DNA from: CAZEIW01 sp964512305
GTDB taxonomy: Bacteria; Pseudomonadota; Gammaproteobacteria; Burkholderiales; Burkholderiaceae_F
Direction: 5' to 3'
Assembly (NCBI GenBank): GCA_964512305.1
Contig: CAZEIW010000006.1
Coordinates: forward strand, 1 to 7,113
DNA length: 7,113 nucleotides
Part shown: positions 1-4,851 of the stretch, piece by piece
How positions within the stretch are numbered: the first letter of the stretch is position 1
How the letters are laid out: each line of letters opens with the position of its first letter
Position numbers and translations under genes: made by a program
The notes under the pieces: generated by a model
Seen by the model: only the letters and a program-made list of their open reading frames with translations
Told to the model about the DNA's origin: nothing
Database searches by the model: none

Positions 1-43
1 TTGCCGGGTGGCCCGGCGAGTCGGCACGTTCAGGGGCGGTCAT
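1..43 (-). CDS. Possible 5' end of the next gene (lnt expected), cut by window edge
   Basis: An ATG at 43 on the minus strand opens a frame reading MTAPERADSPGHPA that reaches the window edge without a stop. An in-frame GTG at 73 would add ten residues (VSSVRRVYRS). In many proteobacteria corC is followed by lnt, the inner-membrane apolipoprotein N-acyltransferase, so a start codon in this position and orientation fits that order. Fourteen residues are too few to recognise any family, no membrane segment is reached, and no good Shine-Dalgarno sequence precedes either start. The identity is therefore inferred from gene order alone, and the frame could be chance. Confidence 0.3.
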   Translation of the reverse strand, partial: MTAPERADSPGHPA

Positions 44-98
44 CGAGCGATAAACGCGCCTGACCGATGACACGAACTACGGAACCCTGAGCACAGGC

Positions 99-196
99 GT
101 CATCCCCGGGCGAAGTCCCGGGGATCCACGTCGACGCCAAAGGCGGACGCTTCGTTTCGCGCCGACGTGGATGGCCGGGACAAGCCCGGCCATGAC
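99..196. repeat. Cloverleaf-shaped palindromic intergenic repeat
   Basis: This 98-bp element is built of nested inverted repeats. A 5-bp outer stem, GTCAT (99-103) with ATGAC (192-196), encloses three arms. Arm 1 is CCCCGGG (104-110), loop cgaagt, CCCGGGG (117-123). Arm 2 pairs 124-137 (ATCCACGTCGACGC) with 159-172 over 14 positions with one A-C mismatch (134/162). Arm 3 is GGCCGGG (173-179), loop acaag, CCCGGCC (185-191). The arms abut without spacers, so the single strand folds as a three-arm junction. It lies in the corC-to-next-gene spacer and encodes no plausible protein. It resembles the dispersed palindromic elements of GC-rich proteobacteria whose frames translate into phrases such as HGRACPGHP and WIPGTSPG. 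That membership is from memory; copy number cannot be judged from one window. Confidence 0.8.
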
Positions 197-238
197 TGGC
201 TGAGGTCCTCGCCATTGCTGGAGCCGTGATCGGCACCC

Positions 239-1138
239 TCAAGCCTGGGCCTGCTGCTTGACTTCGGCGTCGGCGAATTCCCGCGCCACCGTCTTCGGAA
301 CGCGCGTGACCTGGAACAGGTGCGCCTGCCGCGGGTCCGCGCGCAGCACCTCGAAGCGGATGCCTTCGATCTCGATCCAGTCGCCCCGCCGCGGGACGCG
401 CCCGAACGCGTCGGTGACCAGCCCGCCGATGGTGTCGAACTCGGTGTCCGGAAACGTGGTGCCGAAACTGGTGTTGAACTGGACGATCTCGGTCAGCGCC
501 TTGACACGGAAGCGGCCGTCGGCCTCGGCGATGATGTTGTCCTCCTGCTCGTCGAAGTCGTACTCGTCGTCGATGTCGCCGACGATCTGTTCGAGCACGT
601 CTTCGATCGTGATCAGGCCGGCGACGCCGCCGTATTCGTCGACGACGATCGCCATGTGGTTGCGGTTGGCGCGGAAGTCCCGCAACAGCACGTTGAGCGG
701 CTTCGATTCCGGGATGAACACCGCCGGCCGCAGCATCGCGCGCACGTCGAGCTCCTGCCGCGCAAAATAGCGAAGCAGGTCCTTCGCGAGCAGGATGCCG
801 ACGACGTGGTCGCGGTTGCCCTCGATCGCCGGGAAGCGCGAGTGCCCGGTGTCGATGACCTGCGGCATCCATTGCTCGATCGGGTCGCCGACGTCGATCA
901 CGTCCATTTGCGCGCGCGGCACCATCAGGTCGCGCGCGCGCAGCTCGGACACCTGCAGCACCCCCTCGATCATCGACAGGGCGTCGGCGTCGAGCAGGTC
1001 GCGCTCGTGCGCTTCCGACAGCAGCTCGAGCAGTTCCTCGCGGTTTTCGGGCTCGCGGAAGATGAACGCGGTCAGGCGCTCGAGCAGGCTCTTGTGGTGA
1101 TGGGGGCCGGCAACCCGCCCGGTCTCAGGGTCGGACAT
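239..1138 (-). CDS. corC: CorC/YbeX: CBS-domain Mg2+/Co2+ efflux-associated protein
   Basis: This 299-residue protein matches the usual length of CorC (about 290). It begins with an acidic, helical N-terminus (about 1-65). Two CBS domains follow (about 70-128 and 135-192), with the family signatures RDLMVPRAQM at 69-78 and the stretch 166-193 (VVDEYGG, GLITIEDVLEQIVGDIDDEYD). The CorC/HlyC transporter-associated domain occupies about 205-282. There is no N-terminal membrane domain (DUF21), so this is the soluble CorC type, not the membrane-bound CNNM-like type. CorC is linked to Mg2+ and Co2+ efflux in enterobacteria, and CBS pairs commonly bind adenine nucleotides; the exact role is unsettled. 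It is the last recognisable member of miaB-phoH-ybeY-corC, 180 nt after ybeY. The ATG at 1138 lacks a strong Shine-Dalgarno sequence, but the N-terminal sequence fits the family. Confidence 0.95.
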   Translation of the reverse strand: MSDPETGRVAGPHHHKSLLERLTAFIFREPENREELLELLSEAHERDLLDADALSMIEGVLQVSELRARDLMVPRAQMDVIDVGDPIEQWMPQVIDTGHSRFPAIEGNRDHVVGILLAKDLLRYFARQELDVRAMLRPAVFIPESKPLNVLLRDFRANRNHMAIVVDEYGGVAGLITIEDVLEQIVGDIDDEYDFDEQEDNIIAEADGRFRVKALTEIVQFNTSFGTTFPDTEFDTIGGLVTDAFGRVPRRGDWIEIEGIRFEVLRADPRQAHLFQVTRVPKTVAREFADAEVKQQAQA

Positions 1139-1318
1139 CGAGGTCGGACGGCAGCAGCCGCCCGGCAGTTGGCACGCATTCAGAATACCTTATGCAGCGG
1201 CCCCCCGTCTTGGGCGGTTCGTGACCGCGAATCCGCGTCCGGTTTGCCTCCGACCGACGGAAGGTCGGTTGGAGCGCCGATATCGAAGCGGATGTCCCCA
1301 AGGTGAGCCCGCGCTAAC
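1139..1318. other. 180-nt ybeY-corC spacer without a gene
   Basis: No coding sequence is supported here; the minus-strand frame that crosses it is an out-of-frame shadow of ybeY. Two small inverted repeats are visible: CCGACC (1250-1255) with GGTCGG (1263-1268) around a 7-nt loop, and GCGGT (1214-1218) with ACCGC (1224-1228) around a 5-nt loop. Neither is followed by a T-run on the minus strand, so neither looks like an intrinsic terminator. The only AT-rich patch (about 1175-1193) contains TATTCT on the minus strand (1187-1182), about 45 nt before the corC start. It could be a weak -10 element for a separate corC promoter, but no -35 match is seen. Confidence 0.45.
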
Positions 1319-1981
1319 TCACTGATGTTCCACGCGGTTGCTCGCCGCCCGACGGCCGGACGCCGCGCCGGCACCCCGCTTCGGCGCGGCCTGCTCGAGC
1401 GATTCGCGATACGGATCGGCGATGCGCAGCGCGCCGAGCAGTTCCACTTCGCGCCGCTGCATCCGCGCCGCATCGGCGCCGCGCTGGTGGTCGTATCCGT
1501 GCGCGTGCAGCACGCCATGCAGCAACAGGTGGGCCAGATGCGCGCGCAGCGTCTTGCGCTGCTGCCTGGCTTCGCGGCGGGCGACCGGGACGCAGATCAC
1601 GATGTCGGCGACCACCCGCGGGCGCTGGTGAAAGCTGAACGTGAGCACGTTGGTCGCGTAGTCGCGCTGGCGGAACTCGCGGTTCAGGCGCCGCCCGCTG
1701 CGGCCGTCGACGAACACCACGGCCAGCTCCGCCGGCCGTTCGAGCGCACGGCCGACCCATCCTGCCAGCGTCGAACGCGTCGGCAGCTCGGACGCGTAGG
1801 GTGAGGCGCCCTGGATCGACAGCGTCAGCGCATGCAAGGGGTTCGACGCCGCGCGGCCGACGGCCTGCGGGCGAGGCCCGCGCAGCCCGTCATCGCGCCC
1901 GCGGCCCGCCGGTTTGAGAACGCACTGCTCGAACGCCCCGGCGGCGCTTGCTGCCGGCCGGCGCCGGGCAGACGAGCTCAT
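1319..1981 (-). CDS. ybeY: YbeY endoribonuclease (16S rRNA maturation)
   Basis: YbeY is a zinc-dependent single-strand endoribonuclease needed for 16S rRNA 3'-end maturation and ribosome quality control in the cytoplasm. The signature HGVLHAHGYDH is present at residues 155-165, giving zinc ligands H155, H159 and H165. The block LNREFRQRDYATNVLTFSF (99-117) contains the conserved arginine (R104) of the catalytic groove. The chosen ATG (1981) overlaps the phoH stop as ATGA, which suggests translational coupling, and yields 220 residues against a family norm near 155-185. Residues 1-46 are Arg/Ala/Gly-rich and unlike the family. The only alternative start seen before the conserved domain is TTG at 1837 (172 residues), with no Shine-Dalgarno sequence. 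A basic tail of about 20 residues (from about 200) is also nonstandard. The function is secure; the start is not. Confidence 0.92.
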   Translation of the reverse strand: MSSSARRRPAASAAGAFEQCVLKPAGRGRDDGLRGPRPQAVGRAASNPLHALTLSIQGASPYASELPTRSTLAGWVGRALERPAELAVVFVDGRSGRRLNREFRQRDYATNVLTFSFHQRPRVVADIVICVPVARREARQQRKTLRAHLAHLLLHGVLHAHGYDHQRGADAARMQRREVELLGALRIADPYRESLEQAAPKRGAGAASGRRAASNRVEHQ

Positions 1982-3042
1982 GCCCGGCGGCCGCGCGCCG
2001 GCGGCGGATCGAGTTGCTCGGCCCTCTCGTAGGCCTCGACGATGCGCGCCACCAGCGGGTGGCGCACCACGTCGGCGGCCGTGAAGTAGGTGAACGCGAT
2101 GCCGCGCACGTCGTGCAGGATGTGCTGCGTTTCGATGAGCCCGCTCGAGCTGCCGCGCGGCAGGTCGATCTGGGTGATGTCGCCGGTGACGACCGCCTTG
2201 GAGCCGAATCCGATCCGGGTGAGGAACATCTTCATCTGTTCGGGCGTCGTGTTCTGCGCCTCGTCCAGGATCACGAACGAGTGATTGAGCGTGCGCCCGC
2301 GCATGTAGGCGAGCGGCGCGATCTCGATCGTCTGCCGTTCGAGCAGGCGCTGCGTCTTGTCGAAGCCGAGCAGGTCGAACAGCGCGTCGTACAGCGGCCG
2401 AAGGTAGGGATCGACCTTCTGCGCGAGGTCGCCCGGCAGGAAGCCGAGGCGCTCGCCGGCCTCGACCGCGGGCCGCGTCAGCACGATGCGCTGCACCGCG
2501 TCGCGCTCGAGCGCGTCGACCGCGCACGCGACCGCCAGGTAGGTCTTGCCGGTTCCGGCGGGGCCGATGCCGAAGCTGATGTCGTGCGCGACGATCGACT
2601 CCAGGTAGTCGCGTTGGCGAGGCGTGCGCCCGTGCAGCTCCGGGCGCCGCGTGCGCAGCTCGATCCCCCCGGCGGCGGCGGGCTCGGCCGGCTCCTCCTG
2701 CGGGCGCGCCTCGCGCGGCGGATCGCCGCTCCGCGCCCCGGTCCGCCCGCGGTTCTCGAAAAAGTACAGCTGCACGTCCTCGGCCGACAGCGGCCGCTGG
2801 GCGCGCGCGAGCAGGGTCTCCAGCACCGCGACCGCGCGGCGCGCCTGCGCCGGCGGACCCTCGACGCGGAACTGGTGGCCGCGGCGCCTGATCGCCACGT
2901 CGAGCTCGGTCTCGACCTGGCGCAGATTGCCGTCGAGCGCGCCGGCCAGGTTGGCGAGCTGATCGTTGCCGGCGTCGGCCTGGAAGGTCAGCACCGTCTT
3001 GGCGGCGCCGCGGGCGCGCCCGGGACGCACGGCGGCGGTCAC
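1978..3042 (-). CDS. phoH: PhoH-like ATPase YbeZ
   Basis: This 354-residue PhoH-family P-loop ATPase matches the usual YbeZ length. An N-terminal alpha/beta region (about 15-85), probably a KH-like nucleic-acid-binding fold, is followed by a Pro/Glu/Arg-rich linker (about 97-125) and the ATPase domain (about 138-340). Walker A is GPAGTGKT (160-167) and Walker B is VILDEAQN (257-264). The segment VVTGDITQIDLP (284-295) is also characteristic. YbeZ is reported to interact with YbeY and is thought to assist RNA processing. The start is GTG at 3042, 10 nt after the miaB stop, and the stop overlaps the ybeY ATG by 4 nt, so the three genes are very probably co-transcribed. No clear Shine-Dalgarno sequence precedes the GTG, so translation may depend on coupling with miaB. 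Confidence 0.95.
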   Translation of the reverse strand: MTAAVRPGRARGAAKTVLTFQADAGNDQLANLAGALDGNLRQVETELDVAIRRRGHQFRVEGPPAQARRAVAVLETLLARAQRPLSAEDVQLYFFENRGRTGARSGDPPREARPQEEPAEPAAAGGIELRTRRPELHGRTPRQRDYLESIVAHDISFGIGPAGTGKTYLAVACAVDALERDAVQRIVLTRPAVEAGERLGFLPGDLAQKVDPYLRPLYDALFDLLGFDKTQRLLERQTIEIAPLAYMRGRTLNHSFVILDEAQNTTPEQMKMFLTRIGFGSKAVVTGDITQIDLPRGSSSGLIETQHILHDVRGIAFTYFTAADVVRHPLVARIVEAYERAEQLDPPPARGRRA

Positions 3043-3052
3043 GCGCGCACGC

Positions 3053-4450
3053 TCACGCGAACACCGCCCCCGGCGCGACCTGTTCGCGGGCGACGATCTC
3101 GCCGCGCAGGCTGTGCGCGCATGCTTCGGTGATGCGCACGTCGATGAAGCTGCCGACGAGAGCGCCGGCCGGCCCCGGCGGCGCGGCGAAGTTCACGGTG
3201 CGGTTGCTCGGGCAGCGGCCGGCCAGCTCGCCGGGGTCCCGGCGCGAAGCGCCCTCGACCAGCACCCGCTCGATGCGGCCCACCGACGCAAGGGCATTCG
3301 CGCGGGTCGAGGCATCGAGCGCGGCCTGCAGGCGCTGCAGGCGCTCGAGCTTGCCCGCGGGCGGCGTGTCGTCGGGCAAGTCGGCCGCCGGCGTACCGGG
3401 CCGGCGGCTGTACACGAACGAGAAGCTGACGTCGAACTGCAGCTCGTCGACAAGCCGCAGCGTCTGCTCGAAATCCCGCCCGGTTTCGCCGGGGAAGCCG
3501 ACGATGAAGTCCGAACCGATCGCGATGCCGGGCCGCGCGGCGCGCAACCTGCGCACGATCGACTTGTATTCGAGCGCCGTGTAGCCGCGCTTCATCGCCG
3601 CCAGCACGCGGTCCGACCCGGACTGCACCGGCAGGTGCACGTGCGTCGCGAGCTTCGGCAGGCGCGCGTGGGCGTCGATCAGGCGGGCGGTGAATTCCTT
3701 CGGATGCGAGGTCGTGTACCGGATGCGCTCGAGGCCCGGGATCTCCGACAGGTACTCGAGCAGCAGCGCGAAGTCCGCGTGTTCTGCCGCCTCGCCGCAA
3801 CCGGTGCCCATCCTGCCCCGGTACGCGTTGACGTTCTGCCCCAGCAGCGTGACTTCGCGCACGCCCTGGCCCGCCAGGTCGGCGGCCTCGGTCAGCACGT
3901 CGTCGAACGGCCGCGAGACTTCCTCGCCGCGCGTGTACGGCACGACGCAGAAGCTGCAGTACTTGCTGCAGCCCTCCATGATCGAGACGAAGGCGCAGGG
4001 CCCGCTGACCTGCGGCGGCGGCAGGCGGTCGAACTTCTCGACTTCGGGGAACGAGATGTCGATCTGCGGCCGCCCGCTGGCGCGACGCCGGGCGATCAGC
4101 TGCGGGAGCCGGTGCAGCGTCTGCGGGCCGAACACCAGGTCCACGTGGGGCGCGGCCTCGACGATGGCCGCGCCTTCCTGGCTGGCGACGCAGCCGCCGA
4201 CGCCGATCAGCAGATCGGGATTGGACCGCTTGAGCGCCTTCACGCGGCCGAGATCCGAATAGACCTTCTGCTGCGCCTTGTCGCGCACCGAGCACGTGTT
4301 GAAGAGGATGAGGTCGGCGTCCTCGGGGCTGTCGGTGGCCTGCATGCCCATCTCGGCGCGCAGCACGTCGGCCATCTTGTCCGAGTCGTACTCGTTCATC
4401 TGGCAGCCGAACGTGCGGATGTAGACCTTTTTCGCGGACACGCTGTTCAT
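3053..4450 (-). CDS. miaB: MiaB: tRNA-2-methylthio-N6-dimethylallyladenosine synthase
   Basis: MiaB is a radical-SAM methylthiotransferase that converts i6A37 to ms2i6A37 in tRNAs reading codons starting with U, using two 4Fe-4S clusters. The N-terminal UPF0004 domain shows the three auxiliary-cluster cysteines C16 (TFGCQMN), C53 (NTCSVR) and C87 (GGCVAS). The radical-SAM motif is C161-KYS-type CxxxCxxC: C161, C165 and C168 within MEGCSKYCSFCVVPYTRG (158-175). A C-terminal TRAM domain spans about 385-460. At 465 residues the length is normal. The YNSDK-like block EYDSDKMADVL near residue 20 and SGSDRVLAAMKRGY (277-290) point to MiaB and not RimO or MtaB. The ATG at 4450 follows a tandem 11-bp repeat and has no Shine-Dalgarno match, but the N-terminus fits the family. 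It heads the miaB-phoH-ybeY-corC run. Confidence 0.97.
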   Translation of the reverse strand: MNSVSAKKVYIRTFGCQMNEYDSDKMADVLRAEMGMQATDSPEDADLILFNTCSVRDKAQQKVYSDLGRVKALKRSNPDLLIGVGGCVASQEGAAIVEAAPHVDLVFGPQTLHRLPQLIARRRASGRPQIDISFPEVEKFDRLPPPQVSGPCAFVSIMEGCSKYCSFCVVPYTRGEEVSRPFDDVLTEAADLAGQGVREVTLLGQNVNAYRGRMGTGCGEAAEHADFALLLEYLSEIPGLERIRYTTSHPKEFTARLIDAHARLPKLATHVHLPVQSGSDRVLAAMKRGYTALEYKSIVRRLRAARPGIAIGSDFIVGFPGETGRDFEQTLRLVDELQFDVSFSFVYSRRPGTPAADLPDDTPPAGKLERLQRLQAALDASTRANALASVGRIERVLVEGASRRDPGELAGRCPSNRTVNFAAPPGPAGALVGSFIDVRITEACAHSLRGEIVAREQVAPGAVFA

Positions 4451-4470
4451 CCGAGGGCGATCCGAGGGCG
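4449..4470. repeat. Tandem 11-bp duplication at the miaB start
   Basis: The 11-mer ATCCGAGGGCG occurs twice with no spacer (4449-4459 and 4460-4470, plus strand). Its left end overlaps the miaB start codon, so on the coding strand the leader reads as two copies of CGCCCTCGGAT running into ATG. The duplication fills the position where a Shine-Dalgarno sequence would be expected, and none is seen there. Confidence 0.85.
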
Positions 4471-4489
4471 ATGCGATGACGATAGCGCG

Positions 4490-4508
4490 GGGCCGCCTGC
4501 CGCGGCCC
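4490..4508 (-). other. Hairpin in the miaB leader
   Basis: GGGCCGC (4490-4496) pairs perfectly with GCGGCCC (4502-4508) around a 5-nt loop. It lies about 40 nt upstream of the miaB ATG in the spacer after the tRNA. There is no T-run on the minus strand, so a role in termination is not supported; it may just be part of a structured leader. Confidence 0.5.
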
Positions 4509-4526
4509 GGGGGAGACCGGGGGAGC

Positions 4527-4553
4527 GCGAGGGGGGCGCCCAGCCCCCCTCGC
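4527..4553 (-). terminator. Strong GC hairpin between tRNA and miaB; possible terminator or processing structure
   Basis: GCGAGGGGGGC (4527-4537) and GCCCCCCTCGC (4543-4553) form a perfect 11-bp stem with a 5-nt loop. On the minus strand it lies about 80 nt beyond the tRNA 3' end and about 75 nt before miaB. It is very stable, but on the minus strand it is followed by GCTCCCCCGG and not by T residues, so it is not a canonical intrinsic terminator. It could act as an RNA 3'-end barrier, a pause site, or a boundary between tRNA and miaB mRNA. Which of these applies cannot be told from sequence. Confidence 0.4.
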
Positions 4554-4633
4554 AGCCGATCCTCACGCTCTTGTGCCGCCAGCCGAGGCTCGTCTGGAAG
4601 ACTACCCTCTCGATGAAATGCTGGCCAGCGCTA

Positions 4634-4710
4634 TGGTGGCGGATCAGGGACTCGAACCCCGGACACAAGGATTATGATTCCTCTGCTCTAACCAGCTGAG
4701 CTAATCCGCC
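4634..4710 (-). tRNA. tRNA with anticodon CAU, probably elongator tRNA-Met
   Basis: The minus strand folds as a complete 77-nt tRNA with encoded CCA (4636-4634). The acceptor stem is GGCGGAT/ATCCGCC. The D-arm has stem GCTC/GAGC and contains GGTTA. The anticodon stem GAGGA/TCCTT carries one G-T pair, with loop ATCATAA and anticodon CAT at 4676-4674. The T-arm is CGGGG-TTCGAGT-CCCTG with one wobble pair. The discriminator base is A. The first pair is G-C and the D-stem is standard, so it is not an initiator tRNA. Elongator Met is most likely; the lysidine-modified Ile2 tRNA shares this anticodon and cannot be fully excluded by eye. With U36 it should not be a MiaB substrate, so its position ahead of miaB does not reflect an enzyme-substrate link. 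Confidence 0.95.
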
Positions 4711-4754
4711 GGACGCGTTGCGCAGAGCCTTGCGGCCGGCGCGCGCGGGCGCGA

Positions 4755-4760
4755 ATTATA
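4755..4760 (-). promoter_or_regulatory. -10 box of the tRNA promoter
   Basis: The minus strand reads a perfect TATAAT at 4760-4755, followed by the GC-rich stretch TCGCGCCC. A GC-rich discriminator is typical of stringently controlled stable-RNA promoters. The box is 45 nt upstream of the mature tRNA 5' end, leaving room for a short 5' leader cleaved by RNase P. No good -35 hexamer is seen at 16-18 nt. That position instead holds one arm (4775-4782) of an inverted repeat, CCGCCGCC with GGCGGCGG (4791-4798). Confidence 0.55.
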
Positions 4761-4804
4761 TGCGATGCGCGCCGCCGCCGCCTCTGCCTCGGCGGCGGGG
4801 CGTG

Positions 4805-4833
4805 AAAAAAAGGCCGGCTCGCGCCGGCCTTTT
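4805..4833 (-). terminator. Intrinsic terminator of the MHS transporter gene
   Basis: On the minus strand GGCCGGC, loop GCGA and GCCGGCC form a perfect 7-bp GC stem (4829-4812), extended by A/T pairs and followed by seven T residues (4811-4805). It lies about 20 nt after the transporter stop. This is a textbook rho-independent terminator that separates the transporter from the tRNA. Read on the plus strand the T-run is only four, so it works mainly in the minus direction. Confidence 0.9.
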
Positions 4834-4851
4834 GCTGCCGTTGCGGCGCGC

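Noticed and set aside
30..872. Minus-strand open frame overlapping corC and the left-edge spacer
   Set aside because: It is out of frame with corC, and its end is just the translated palindromic repeat (HGRACPGHP, WIPGTSPG phrases). No family resemblance.
1948..3132. Plus-strand open frame (394 codons) opposite phoH
   Set aside because: Shadow of phoH, whose Walker A and B motifs fix the true frame; the antisense product is low-complexity and shows no recognisable domain.
4447..4668. 73-codon minus-strand frame in the tRNA-miaB spacer
   Set aside because: It begins inside the tRNA, has no ribosome-binding site, and its residues follow the hairpin and direct-repeat sequence; no recognisable protein.
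2966..4699. Long plus-strand open frame (577 codons) opposite miaB and the tRNA
   Set aside because: It lies antisense to a well-supported miaB, its translation is Arg/Ala/His/Asp-rich without domains, and it reads through a tRNA gene. High GC with a biased third position removes stops from this antisense frame.
4634..4710. Idea that the tRNA is a substrate of the adjacent miaB product
   Set aside because: MiaB acts on tRNAs with A36 (UNN codons); this tRNA has anticodon CAU with U36, so its A37 would be expected to carry a t6A-type modification instead.
4634..4710. tRNA 3' end as an attachment site for an integrated element
   Set aside because: No integrase gene, no second copy of the tRNA 3' end in the window, and the flanking genes are ordinary chromosomal ones.
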